DNA of 64,000 nucleotides. Origin: Actinernus sp. WN-2022 (lineage: Eukaryota > Cnidaria > Anthozoa > Actiniaria > Actinernidae). The position numbers and the translations under genes were made by a program. Location: positions 8,367,713 to 8,431,712 of the forward strand of contig JAOWCC010000237.1 in the NCBI GenBank assembly GCA_030867875.1, written 5' to 3'. The notes below the pieces were generated by a model that was not told the DNA's origin, made no database searches, and saw only the letters and a program-made list of their open reading frames with translations. Below, in pieces: positions 1-9,926 of the stretch (the stretch's first letter is position 1; each line of letters starts with the position of its first letter).

Positions 1-1346
1 TACTGTAAAAACACATTAATCTTAGGACCTTATTTTGCTTAGATTGTAATTTTTGTAAATGCGTTTTGTAAGCACTTCCCCAAGCTATTACGGCGTATGA
101 TAGATAGGGGTAGATAAGGTTATAGTAAATTTGTTTAAGTTGATGAATAGAGAGATAGTGCCTTAGTTTTGAAACGATGCCAATATTCCGTGAAATACGA
201 GAGCAAATGTAGGAAATGTGATATTTCCAAGATAGCGAATCGTCTATCATAACACCGAGATATTTTATATGATCTTTTTTCTCTAATACGTGGCACGATC
301 CATCTGTGTTCTTTAACTTGATTTCTATATTTCCATCTCTTTTTCTGGAAGATTTTATTACCATGTAATTTGTTTTTGCAAAATTAATAGAAAGTTTGTT
401 TACATCGCACCATTCCTTTATTTTTTCCAATTCAGAATTAACTAATGTTTCGAGGCTTTTAAGGTCACGAGCTGAGGCAAAGAGATTTGTGTCGTCTGCA
501 AATATTCTAAAAGTCAATATCTCCGAGCAGTTGGGTAGATCATTGATGTAAATTAAGAATAGTAAGGGTCCTAATGTACTACCTTGTGGAATTCCACAAA
601 TCATCACTTGCTTTGGTGACTCTGTGTGCCCTATAGCTACATATTGTTGTCTGGTTGCAAGATAACTTGCAAATCATTTCAAGGGAATCCCTCTAATTCC
701 GTACGATTCTAATTTCTTCAGTAGTGTTTGGTAGTTTACAGTGTCGAAAGCTTTCGAAAATTCTAAAAATACCTCACAAGTGTATAAATTATTGTCTTCC
801 TTTTCGTAGACTATCCGCAATTTCACTAACAGCTTGTGCTGTTGAGTGACCTTTCCTAAATCCAAATTGACATTGGAAAAGAATATCATGTTTTTCAATG
901 TAATTAATGAGTTGCTTATATACAAGCTTTTCAAAGATTTGCGTTAAAGCCGACAAGGTAGAAATAGGGCGAAAGTTTGTTGGGTCCGTTAATTTGCCCC
1001 CTTTATCGACAGGGGTTACTTTGGAGACTTTTAAAACATCAGGAACAATGCCTTGTAACAAAGATTCGTTAAATATTAATGTTAATGCTTCAGAAATATG
1101 GTTTCCCGCAAGCTTTATACATCGCTGCGGAACACCAATACATGAGTTTTTCAAATTGATATTTGCGATGGCGTCATAAATCTCCTGCGTACAGATACAT
1201 CGAAACGTAAAGCTCATTTGAAATGATCGTGTAACGTAACAAGTAGGATTCGTATCCGTTCGAGGAAGTTTATCCGCCAGGTTCGTCCTACGTTTATATA
1301 ATAAGTGTTTAGCTGGTGACAGATACAAGCCTTGTCTATATAACAT
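1..1346 (-). pseudogene. LINE reverse transcriptase fragment
   Basis: The translated strand shows RT landmarks in order: the finger motif NFRPIS, the palm motif EFSKAFDTVNY, then GIPQGSTLGPLLFLIYINDL and the catalytic box FADDTNLF around 530-590, followed by the thumb region (KYLGVMIDDSLSW, near 210-260). The frame is broken near 670-840 and the 3' end runs off the window. The enzyme would copy its own RNA at a nicked chromosomal site. No intact frame remains, so it is inactive. Confidence 0.85.
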
Positions 1347-3152
1347 TTGTTATTATAGATAGGTTTTTTTGATTATCGGTTGTGAATTTCTCCTTATGCA
1401 AATCAAACTGTGTCCTGAAATAGTTCTTTTTAGATATCTCTTTGATTTTGTTGAACTTGTTATTATAAGCTTTGTATTTCTTAACCTTTTCTTGGTCTTT
1501 ACTTAGGAAGTGCGTCTGAAAGAGTTTTTGTTTTCTCTTAATAGAGATCAAAATTGCATTTGAAATCCACGGTTTTTTTAAATTGCTTTCTCTTTTGTTT
1601 AGACGCCTTCCGCACTGGTGCATGTATATCGGATATTTCTTGAAGTGTTTGTATTACTCTATTCATACTTTCGTTAACATCATCAGTGACAAGGCTCCTA
1701 AAGTTAATATCAGCTTAAGGCATTTAAAAAGGCTTCATTATCGAAGTGCGAAAAGTCTCTGAAGTACTTAATTTCATTAGTAATAGGAAGTTTATTTCCT
1801 ACTGTACAAAATACAGGTAGGTGGTGGTCACAGATGTCGGCTAAACATATTCCTGCTGTAATAATATTTTCTGGTACGTTCGTATAAATGTGATCAATTA
1901 AAGAGGAGGTGTGATCTGTGATCCTAATTGCTTTGGTTATGAGCGGCATGAAACCTAAATCAAGTAGCATGTCGGAGGTGTAGTTGTCAGCATTATATTT
2001 GAGGAAGTTAATATTTATATCGCCTAAAATAAATACTTCATGTAAGTAAGTAGTAAGTAAGTAAGTAAAACTTTATTTATACACGCTTGCCCCGTCAACT
2101 ATTAGATAAAAAGCTGGTTTCCACAAGGGGCGTGTGGTTACAAATTCATAAAAATTTAAACTATTAATTTAAAAGTTATACTGAAACTACATTAATACTA
2201 ACGACTAATAATAATAACTACTACATTAATAATAACTACTCTAATTTATTACTATAAAAACCTTTACTAAATAGAATCATGTAAAAGTGTGAGCATTAAT
2301 TCTGCTAGTAAAGATAGATAGGGAGTCAGATTTTTGAATGGCTTCAGGAAGCGAATTCCACAATTTACCTCCGCTATATGAGAAGCTTTTCTTGAGATAT
2401 TCCGTTTTTGGTAGTGGTAACTGCAGTGAGGCAGAGGAGCCCCTGAGGTTATATTGAGTTGTATTCTTCTTACTCGAGAACAGATCTGCAAGGCAACTCG
2501 GAGCTAAGCCATTGATCACTTTATACATTTGTTTAGCTTTTCTAATTGAGTCTTTAGTGTTTCGAAGAAAACATCACGGTTGCTAGAAGGGTGTCTATAC
2601 ACACAACCAATCAAAACACTCTTTGTCTTTTGCGTGTTAGTTCGATCCAGCAGGATTCTACGCCGTCCAATCGTAAGTCAAGATCACGCCTTCTAGCAAA
2701 CTCTAATTCCTCTGAGGCATAGAGACCAACACCTCCGGCTGATGTTTTGGAATTAGTATTCAAAAATGTATAGCCAGGGATATTTATGTTCAGTCGGCTG
2801 TGTTCGTTTAATTTGTTTCGGAAATAGCGATTACGGTCGGAGTTTCTTTCACAGTGAGGAGAATATCTTGTAAGAGGGAAACGTTTTTACTTAAACTACG
2901 CATATTGCAGTGCAAAATGGAGAATCCATTTTGCTGATTAGCCTTACCGAAGTGCATGCCAGTATTCTTTACTGAGCAATACTTAGATTCGATGTAATTC
3001 TCATAAGAATCGGCATCTCTATTTGGCGATTCAATGGCATCTTTGAAAATATCTTTTTCGTCTAGTAATCGACTAGATGATGAGTGAACCCACGATCCCG
3101 TTTCCCTAAGGAACTCGTCTAAATTGAAGTCGTAAAATGGAAGCTCATTCAA
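1336..3152 (-). pseudogene. LINE endonuclease and linker fragments
   Basis: Minus-strand fragments show an AP-endonuclease-like domain. The N-terminal strand is SILHCNMRSLSKN (about 2900) with IAISETN, then GYTFLNTNSKTSAGGVGLY (near 2720), then SLIDHIYTNV and DHHLPVFC (1790-1890). The active-site SDH motif at the C-terminal end is changed to CDHH. The linker towards RT lies at 1336-1623. The domain is cut by the nested LINE tail at 2040-2537. This is the 5' half of the ORF2 that continues into the RT at 1-1346. Confidence 0.8.
2040..2537 (-). repeat. Nested 5'-truncated LINE 3' end
   Basis: Minus-strand reading 2528-2277 gives the typical C-terminal RT tail (MYKVINGLAPSCLADLF, then GGKLWNSLPEAIQ). 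It is followed by about 230 bp of AT-rich 3' UTR and a microsatellite tail of TTACT/CTTA units at 2040-2070. It sits inside the endonuclease of the surrounding LINE, so it inserted later. No clear target duplication was found. Confidence 0.7.
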
Positions 3153-3471
3153 ACTAGTGATATTATACGCCAGTCAGATTTAAGTAATAACTAAATATAG
3201 TATAGAAGATACTGCAGCACTAATTCTAAGAACGATCTTACTTGTAATATAACGAACAGGCTTAGATATCTTTTTTCTTTCACGTCCATGGCGGCAGGGA
3301 GAAAGTGAATTGGAAGGTCTAGCTGTAGTGGGGCTCAAACTCACTTTTGAATTTGGAGAGGTCTTCCGCTGTGTCGAAGCTATGGGTCGCAGCATTCTCG
3401 CCTGCTTTGAGGAAGATTCTCCCATTTTGGGTCCATATTGTACTTCCATTTCAGTCTCTTTTTTAGCTTGT

Positions 3472-4115
3472 TCACTTCGCCGAAGAGTACTTTTTGTAGG
3501 GCGTCAAAGACTCGGAGATATATATACTTTCTGTGGACGCCAAATCAAGATCGGGTAGATCGTTAGCTTTCTTGTTGACCAACTTTCTTCGATTCCCATA
3601 TAACCTATTTCGCGTATCCCTCCTGGTAAATCTTACGATTATCTTTGGAGGTGCCCCAGCTTCGTACGAAGGGATTGGATGAGTAATGGATATCTCTTCC
3701 TTTGTAATAGGGACGTCAATCGCTTTTCCGATGGAGTTGATGATATTCTCGCACGTGCACGCAATAGTAGGCTCAATACCTGAAATTTCCAGGCAATCCC
3801 TACGCACGTATTGGACGAGTTCTTCGACTTGGGACATAGCGTTTACAGCACACGTTTTCACTTTACCTAGATCCTCCTTCACAGCATTGAGGCTTTGTGT
3901 ATGATGAGATAACTTCTCGTTTGTTAACTTCACTTGAGCGAGAAGGTCATCGTACTTGTCAGATAGAAAACTAACCGCTTTGTTGAGGTCTTCGGAATTA
4001 GATGATAAGTTATCAAGCTTAGCATTTATAGGACCAGTTTCCTTCCTTATGAGCTCTTTTATCTCTGCTAATGTAGACGTATTGGCACTTAGCGTCGTAT
4101 TTTTGGCGGAGCACT
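3472..4115 (-). pseudogene. LINE ORF1-like RNA-binding protein fragment
   Basis: The 153-aa open stretch at 3472-3933, with upstream coiled-coil-like sequence to about 4115, resembles the ORF1 protein of L1-type elements. It has a heptad-rich N-terminal part, then RRDCLEISGI, the ITHPIPS segment and PPKIIVRFTRRDTRNRLY, a pattern known from the RRM/CTD part of ORF1 proteins. It lies just upstream of the endonuclease, as expected for a bicistronic LINE. Stops upstream and downstream show decay. Confidence 0.65.
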
Positions 4116-5668
4116 AAGCACGCGACCAACCGCCATAACGACATATGCTAATAGACTCTAGTTGTGTTTTAACATCAGTTAAACTAATCATTAAAAAATA
4201 ACATACGAAATATCCACTCTCAAAATATGTTTGATTACCACTTCCATATTTAAGTTATTCTAGTTGTAACCCCTGGTCATGAAGTGCGGGCTCGTACAGG
4301 CAGCTTGAATTTCATGAAAATAAGAGTTACTTAATGTTGGCTTTGATTTTAGTCCGGCACTGGTGTCGGTGAGCTGTCAAATTTATATCCCTGTTTTATA
4401 CAACCAAAGGTTATGCACCTTGAATAAAAGGCATAAACAGGAGTGTAGTACGTATTGGGGTACCCTTGCCCTCCTAGCAGAGCATTTCTACTATTAGGTA
4501 TTTCCAAAAGTCGTACGTGTGTGTGTCTCTTCGCGTAGCTGTTCTTATTTTCGTGTAGCTGGCCTGTTTTCTTCGTGACAGACGAAATCTAATGGTGAGA
4601 GAACACAAGAAGTGTCTCTGTTAGCAGGTTGGGGACCCTTGGTATATTTTGCTGCCATTTTTAATAGTAATTCTACCAAAAAATTATATCAAATTATCGG
4701 GGGTCCTCCGAAATCTCCCTGGTCCTTATAGCGGAAAAGGATCAATCGATGGTCAGTCAGGCGATACAGCCATAAGACTATAGGAGCTTTAAAATAACCA
4801 CAGCAGTAACGATAAATATAATTTAATGTTCAACAAATGTTAATAACACAACAGTAGCAAACAAGTGAGTACGTCTGGTGGAAATAGGGTAGTCTGTTGT
4901 GAAGTCGGCATAAAAAGAAGTACCAGGTTGACAGCTCTCTTTGCGTCAAAACAGCTCAACCCCGTAATATTTTTCATGCTGACTTCGCAACAGACGAACA
5001 GGCTACCTAAATGCTCTATTTCATTTACCTTGGTGATAATGGACATCATAAAGATTCAAACCTATTATGGGGTTATAACAAGCACTTTATAACAATAACG
5101 ATTATAACAATAACGTTATAACAGTAACGATTTAACAATTCAGTTTCTGGGTAGGAATCTTGTAAAGAAACGTGGGAGTTCCTTAAGTAATACTTTTCCT
5201 TGCACAAGAAGTGCCTCTTTTGTCCTAGGCTTGATTTCCGTCTGATTGTATGAGCCTGCGTTCTTTGGTGTGGGGCTAGGAATGCAGCAAGCTCACACAA
5301 ACAGATGGGAATTGAGCCTACTTTTGCCCTTTAGATGTTGACTTTCCTAAGTTAACACAATGGTGGCTATGCAAAGGGGTGTAGCCAGAGCAGGGGTTGG
5401 GGAGCAATTGGACCTGGTTTTGGAAAATATTGGCAACAAAAAGGCCTGACCCCTTATGTAAAATCCTGGCTACACCCATAGTGACTAAACAGCGGTAACG
5501 ATACAACTATGGAGTGTGCTATCAATAAAGCAACAAAATTCCTGAGCACGATCGCATTAGGCATCTTAAGATTAAGGTTATAGCTTACTGTTCGAGAACA
5601 ATTTATTCAACCAGGTCCTAAGTATAGGAACAAGAGTCTATCAGGTGTGTCCATGTTTTCTGTTACAG
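4116..5668. other. No recognisable gene; small inverted repeat
   Basis: I see no supported coding region here. One short inverted repeat stands out: 15-base arms at 4892-4906 and 4981-4995 (GTCTGTTGTGAAGTC against its near complement), spaced by about 74 bases, which could be a small MITE core. The rest is AT-rich sequence with short open frames on both strands that lack codon structure. Confidence 0.4.
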
Positions 5669-6129
5669 TTACTCAATTTCCAGAATAAAATTGGATCTTG
5701 TGTCATATGTCAACTTAATATTCTCAAGCTCACACAGTCCTCCTTTGATTTTTTGCGACTCACTGTCTTTGGTCATTCCAATGTTCGTGAGTAGAATCTC
5801 CATGCAATCATTGATAGCAGTCATCCATACATCTTTTCCTTCAATTTCTGCACCTTTCACCTTTTGTGCAGTCTGACAAGATGGACAAGTAGACACTTTC
5901 CGCCCAGCTGTATAAGGAATTTTCCTGTTACCGTTCTTTAGTTGACAAATCATGAATATGTTTACCTTGTCTACAAACTTGAATTCTGTGACAGTTACTG
6001 TTTTCTGCAATGTGGACAGGAGATCTTTGCCTTTTATGTTATCAACTTTAGTATCAACCTCTGTAAATGTAGTAGAGGAGGTGGTGCCCAAAAGAGTATT
6101 ACCAGAAAAGTTTTTCACATTGAGGTTGT
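5669..6129 (-). pseudogene. RPA-like protein, C-terminal part (split by insertion)
   Basis: This is the downstream half of a replication-protein-A-like, single-strand DNA-binding protein whose upstream half is at 16885-17517. It is a 149-aa open frame with a treble-clef-like zinc site (STCPSCQTAQKV) between two strand-rich OB-fold-like segments, as in the C-terminal DNA-binding domain of the large RPA subunit. Removing the 6130-16884 insertion and one GTTGT copy brings both halves into one frame across the NN/LNV junction. Known animal and plant Helitrons can carry RPA-like genes, and the neighbouring helicase supports that origin. Confidence 0.7.
6125..6129. repeat. Left target-site duplication GTTGT
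   Basis: The five bases GTTGT directly precede the element end AGTAGTATAG and are repeated directly after the other end at 16885-16889. In the interrupted gene only one copy is needed to keep the reading frame, which supports a true duplication. Confidence 0.85.
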
Positions 6130-6262
6130 AGTAGTATAGTCGGGATTAAAATGATACCACTTTTTCTTGCACAACAAAACTCAAAAGTCGAATTCAGAAA
6201 TTCACTTTTGAGTTTTGTTGTGCAACAAAAAGTTGTATCATTTTAATCCCGACTATACTACT
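6130..6262. repeat. Left terminal hairpin (133-bp palindrome)
   Basis: The outermost 133 bases form an imperfect palindrome centred near 6196: AGTAGTATAGTCGGGATTAA at the outer end returns as its complement at the inner end. About 60 bases pair on each side, with a few mismatches. A single strand would fold into a long hairpin, as seen at the ends of hairpin-telomere DNA viruses. The 16752-16884 end is its mirror copy. Confidence 0.85.
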
Positions 6263-6375
6263 AGGGGGTAACTAAGGGTCATTCAAAGTGTCACTAGACA
6301 TTCTTGTACGTAAAATCCAACTTGATAATCCTATTAGAGATATGATTACATATAGTTATATCGATCTCTTCCACT

Positions 6376-6909
6376 ATGGATTATATATCGTGCCTCCCTC
6401 TAGAAATTCTGACTAAGATCGTAGAGCATGCAGATCCTTGGTCATTCGCAAGCCTCTCAAGGACATCGAAACGCCTAAACGATGCCGCATCTCTCGCGCG
6501 CTACAAAAACGTAGACCAAGTGTTCCGTAAACTAGCACTATGCTTTGGTTTGAGGTCTACTCATAGTGACGACGATCGAGACGAATTGGCTCGAACTTTC
6601 GGTATTTCCGCAAGCCCCATCGACGATAGCTTTTCTCTTCTCTACGCCAGCGAATATGGTGATCTTAATGCTGTTAAGTGGCTCATCAAGCACTTACGTT
6701 TCGATATGATGGATAGACACGCCAATCACGTTCTACGCGCTGCCCTTGAGCATGGTCATCTTGGTATCGCTAAGTGGCTCATTAAAATCCGTCCCCGATG
6801 TGTTTGGGTTTCAACTACCCTGTTTCAACTACCTTTTTCTGGAGACCTACAACCAACAGTAGAGCACTTCTTTTTTTTTTTTGTGCCACACCAAGGAAAG
6901 CGTATGTAG
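6376..6909 (+). CDS. F-box/ankyrin protein, 3'-truncated (left arm)
   Basis: The first ~50 residues (CLPLEILTKIVEHADPWSFA, then SLSRTSKRLNDAASLARY) look like an F-box. Ankyrin-type repeats follow with the signature KWLIKHLRFD and KWLIK. After about residue 140 the ankyrin pattern stops and unrelated sequence continues to the stop, so the gene was cut when it was joined to the rest of the arm. F-box proteins normally dock substrates onto SCF ubiquitin ligases; F-box/ankyrin sets of this kind are common in large DNA viruses. A close relative with more repeats is at 56529-57236. The start is fixed by a shared upstream stretch (TATATCGATCTCTTCCACT) just before both ATGs. Confidence 0.6.
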   Translation: MDYISCLPLEILTKIVEHADPWSFASLSRTSKRLNDAASLARYKNVDQVFRKLALCFGLRSTHSDDDRDELARTFGISASPIDDSFSLLYASEYGDLNAVKWLIKHLRFDMMDRHANHVLRAALEHGHLGIAKWLIKIRPRCVWVSTTLFQLPFSGDLQPTVEHFFFFFVPHQGKRM

Positions 6910-6947
6910 TTGGAACGTATGCAAGATACGTGTTGAACAAATGGGAA

Positions 6948-6955
6948 TATATAAG
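6948..6955 (+). promoter_or_regulatory. TATA box of the 871-aa gene (left arm)
   Basis: TATATAAG lies 43 bases before the chosen ATG at 6998 in an otherwise mixed leader, and the mirror copy is at 16168-16175. Position and sequence fit a core promoter and support starting the protein at 6998, not at the earlier in-frame ATG at 6881, which would lie upstream of this box. Confidence 0.55.
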
Positions 6956-6997
6956 TATTGGGAACATACTTTTCTACTACTCCACCAACCAACCAAC

Positions 6998-9613
6998 ATG
7001 GCACAGAAGTACGCATCCGCTGCAGACATGGGCCTCCGCTCCGTTGGCGAGCGCACAGACCGACACGTACTGCTGCAGAATGTCTTCGAAGGAAACCTCG
7101 CTTCCGACATCGCAGAAGTGGACTACCTTCCAACCGACCGCCCAGACAAACTACGCACCGAGTTGCAGCCAGTCTCCGATGTCTTTGTCGACGATATCTA
7201 CCTATGGGGCCTGCTCTCCAACTCCCAAGTATCTCGCACTCGTGCCGGAGGGAGCGCAGTATCGGCAGCAGGGGCAGTGGCAAAAGCCTTCCTTGCCAAC
7301 ATTCGTGCGCATGCAACATCTGCAGGACTCCCAACAACTCTGCACGTGCGCATTGTGGCAACTTGCCCCTACGAAGGTCGAGGCCATTCGCTATACCGAG
7401 AAACGGTTCTGGGGATCCTAGACCAAGACTCCCACGTATTGGATGTCTATTGTGGAAAAAATCCAAACAGTTCGACACCAGCTGCCATTGTAGTTGCAAA
7501 AGTCGATGTCGCCGATATCCAGCTGGAAGAACTCTTCGTTCGCCTACCCAATTTCCTCCGAGATCTACGTCTGGATGGTGTGGGACTCTACGCTTTGGAT
7601 GCTACACAGGATTTCTCGGGATGCCTAGACAGACAGATACTGCTGGACCACCTTGTGCTCGAGCACGACTTCCTACCACCAGACATGTACGAAGAGGACA
7701 TACCAGACAGGATCCTTCCCAACGAGAGCACTGTAGGCAAAAACTGTCTATCCTTCCTACTTGGCAATCCCACATGTGGCTCGTTGTGGCGTGGCAAGTA
7801 CTACAACAAATATGTGTGCCAGCTAGAATGTGCAGGCGTACAGGAAACTCTAGGCAACAACGTAGCCAACTATTGCAAATGCCCAGACAAGCGCCTTGGG
7901 GAAACATTTGCCAACCCAGAGATACAAGCTCGTGGCATCTGTCGAATCGAGGTCTCTCTGTACGGCCTATTGCCAGAGAAAGCCTGTTTGGATGCCGCAC
8001 GCGGAGCTGTGGAACACGTACTCGCTCTATCGCGCAACCGCGAGAAACCTCTCTTCTGGGTACAACCCTTGGCAGCACAGTGGACGGCTCTGGCATCGGC
8101 AATCCACTGCAACACCATACTGCTATCGAAGCAAACCAAGACCCTATACGCAATCTATTGGGGAAACACCGGCACTGGCCGCCTCTGTGGGGTATACAAA
8201 ACCTACAAGGACCAGGACTTCGAAGTCCTCGAAAATAGCTACCTACCACTGTGGGTGTCTGCCTTCGGATTCGTTGGGCTACCAATACATGCTGTGGTCC
8301 TAGACCAAGACGAAGAAGGAGTCCACACCACACTGCAAACCTACAAGAAGCTCGAGGGTGGAACCTACCTAGCATGCAGCAAAACCCCATTCGCACGACA
8401 CAATGCTGCAGAATTGGAGCCAAACACGGATCCTCGACCATTGGCAGATACCGAGTTCGTGCGCTGGAGATGGAATCGAAAGGTGTGGAATGGAAACCGC
8501 AGGCTGCTACCCTTTCCAATTCTAGAGGTTCCCACCACCCGCGAAGTATGCCTTCTATCGACCCACGACCGCCAAGCAAAGCTGGCCGAAGAAGCCTTGC
8601 TACTACAGGAAAACAACTGGCGAGAGACCATTGCACGCCAAAGGGAAGAGGCACAGACAGCCAAAGATGCCCAAAGACAGGAGATAGAGGACCGGCGAGC
8701 TACGGCACACACACAGCTAGAAGAGTTCGATGCACGGAAGAAAGCCCTAGAAGAGAGGATTCGACGCTATCGAGAACCTTTCGAAGCGGCTAGCCACGAC
8801 TTCCGCACAAGAAAGAGCTCGAGGAAGCTACTCGACCTGTGGACAGACCAAAGCCAACCCTTCCTACCAGCGCACATCCAGGTATTGGGATTCCAAAACT
8901 TGCCACCCACTTCCACCAAGGCATTCGACTCCACGATTCTAGCAGTCTTGGTCTCGAGTGCAGCAGACTACAGCCCACACCCTGGATGGCCAACAAAAGA
9001 TTCGATGCTATGCTGGGCACCGAAAAGTATGGCCAATATCTTGTCCAATGCTAGAACCACCACACACTATCCTACAACACCCAATGGTCGCCATCCATTC
9101 CACATCTGCGAAGAGAAGTATGCACCACTATCCTTTGTCCTCGAAGGTTTCGACACGCCATTTGGCGTCCATGGCTACCGCAGAGCAAAACTAGGCAAGT
9201 TCCATGTCCCGAAAACAGTAGGCGAGCAGTTCCAAGCTATGTGCGTCGAAGAAGAAGAGGCTGCACTCCGGGTAGAAGCTATAGCTGTCGACAAAGAGCT
9301 CCACCAACACGATCGCGCACAACGGATGCGAATGCTACCCAACCCAAAGAATAGGGACTGCGCAAAGCTCGAAGAACTCCCACCAAATAGCGTGTTCCGC
9401 GTGGAAGCCATTGGCAGATACATGTACCGCGGCATCCAGAAGTATGCCTTCGAGATCCAAAAGAGTTTGTATGCATCCAATGTATTTGCAGAAGCCCAAC
9501 TCCAAACCAACCCAGCTCTACTCGAGAGACCTATACTGCTACAGACTCTACAGCTTGGCGCAACCAAGACCAAGAACAAAGCTATGCGGCTTGCACTCGA
9601 ACAGGCTCCCTAG
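6998..9613 (+). CDS. Putative replication-initiator-like protein, 871 aa (left arm)
   Basis: This is the largest gene of the arm, identical as far as I can see to its mirror copy at 13510-16125. Residue landmarks: an acidic strand motif DATQDFSG at 201-208, STVGKN at 244-249, YYNKYVCQLE at 268-277 and RGICRIEVSLYG at 312-323. The order Asp-rich strand, YxK...Q.E, then R-x-E in a strand is what rolling-circle Rep proteins of the plasmid pT181/phage replication-initiation-factor type show around the active site. This is pattern resemblance only. A charged coiled coil follows at about 525-595 and a C-terminal domain of unknown type completes it. There is no helicase Walker box. The start is set by the TATA box at 6948. 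Its stop overlaps the stop of the convergent 83-aa gene. It may nick or start replication of the hairpin-ended element. Confidence 0.6.
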   Translation: MAQKYASAADMGLRSVGERTDRHVLLQNVFEGNLASDIAEVDYLPTDRPDKLRTELQPVSDVFVDDIYLWGLLSNSQVSRTRAGGSAVSAAGAVAKAFLANIRAHATSAGLPTTLHVRIVATCPYEGRGHSLYRETVLGILDQDSHVLDVYCGKNPNSSTPAAIVVAKVDVADIQLEELFVRLPNFLRDLRLDGVGLYALDATQDFSGCLDRQILLDHLVLEHDFLPPDMYEEDIPDRILPNESTVGKNCLSFLLGNPTCGSLWRGKYYNKYVCQLECAGVQETLGNNVANYCKCPDKRLGETFANPEIQARGICRIEVSLYGLLPEKACLDAARGAVEHVLALSRNREKPLFWVQPLAAQWTALASAIHCNTILLSKQTKTLYAIYWGNTGTGRLCGVYKTYKDQDFEVLENSYLPLWVSAFGFVGLPIHAVVLDQDEEGVHTTLQTYKKLEGGTYLACSKTPFARHNAAELEPNTDPRPLADTEFVRWRWNRKVWNGNRRLLPFPILEVPTTREVCLLSTHDRQAKLAEEALLLQENNWRETIARQREEAQTAKDAQRQEIEDRRATAHTQLEEFDARKKALEERIRRYREPFEAASHDFRTRKSSRKLLDLWTDQSQPFLPAHIQVLGFQNLPPTSTKAFDSTILAVLVSSAADYSPHPGWPTKDSMLCWAPKSMANILSNARTTTHYPTTPNGRHPFHICEEKYAPLSFVLEGFDTPFGVHGYRRAKLGKFHVPKTVGEQFQAMCVEEEEAALRVEAIAVDKELHQHDRAQRMRMLPNPKNRDCAKLEELPPNSVFRVEAIGRYMYRGIQKYAFEIQKSLYASNVFAEAQLQTNPALLERPILLQTLQLGATKTKNKAMRLALEQAP

Positions 9614-9861
9614 TTGCCCACTATACATGCAACATATGCATCGGCTATCTCTTTGGACATCTTCTCTATGACAACGTTGGGCACTCCCTCTCTTTGGCAC
9701 GCCTTTCTAGCTTCGTGCTGGCAACAGAAGCGCAGCATACCCTGCTCCCACCTTTCTGCGTCTGGCGAATGGTCTACTGCCTCCTGCATCCACTTCCTAT
9801 TTCGGGCTATAGCACACGGTTCGAAACACGGTAGAGCAGCACGAAGTTTCTCGATATCCAT
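9610..9861 (-). CDS. Small 83-aa protein (left arm)
   Basis: A short protein beginning MDIEKLRAALPCFEPCAIAR with an amphipathic, charged C-terminal half. I do not recognise a family. It is convergent with the 871-aa gene, and the two stop codons share the bases CTAG (9610-9613). The chosen ATG lies 8 bases after TATAGGTATAT, a motif also found before a gene of the second element (59514-59524). A longer open frame exists upstream, but it consists of tandem-repeat translation and is not credible as protein. The mirror copy at 13262-13513 appears identical. Confidence 0.6.
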   Translation of the reverse strand: MDIEKLRAALPCFEPCAIARNRKWMQEAVDHSPDAERWEQGMLRFCCQHEARKACQREGVPNVVIEKMSKEIADAYVACIVGN

Positions 9862-9869
9862 GGTGGGAG

Positions 9870-9880
9870 ATATACCTATA
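9870..9880 (-). promoter_or_regulatory. TATAGGTATAT motif before the 83-aa gene (left arm)
   Basis: On the minus strand the 11 bases TATAGGTATAT sit 8 bases before the ATG of the 83-aa gene. The same 11 bases precede the zinc-protein gene at 59531 by 6 bases. The match suggests a common promoter element in the two element types; function is inferred. Confidence 0.45.
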
Positions 9881-9926
9881 GAAAGGCGAGTATCCAAATG
9901 GAGCAAAACAAAAAGAAAAAAAAAAA

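Larger units (their letters stand above)
1..4115 (-). mobile_element. Decayed CR1/L1-like LINE, truncated at the window edge
   Basis: Read on the minus strand, this stretch gives the order of a non-LTR retrotransposon: ORF1-like protein (3472-4115), apurinic endonuclease (1710-3152) and reverse transcriptase (1346 down to base 1). Stops and frameshifts break each part, so it is an old copy. The 3' end lies outside the window. A separate LINE tail is nested at 2040-2537. The clade (CR1, L2 or relative) is inferred from the endonuclease/RT layout and would need a phylogeny. Confidence 0.85.

Noticed and set aside
7602..8654. 350-aa antisense frame and 426-aa frame (6958-8238) overlapping the 871-aa gene
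   Set aside because: Shadows of the sense gene in a GC-richer stretch; Cys/Arg/Ser-rich random composition, no motifs and no promoter.
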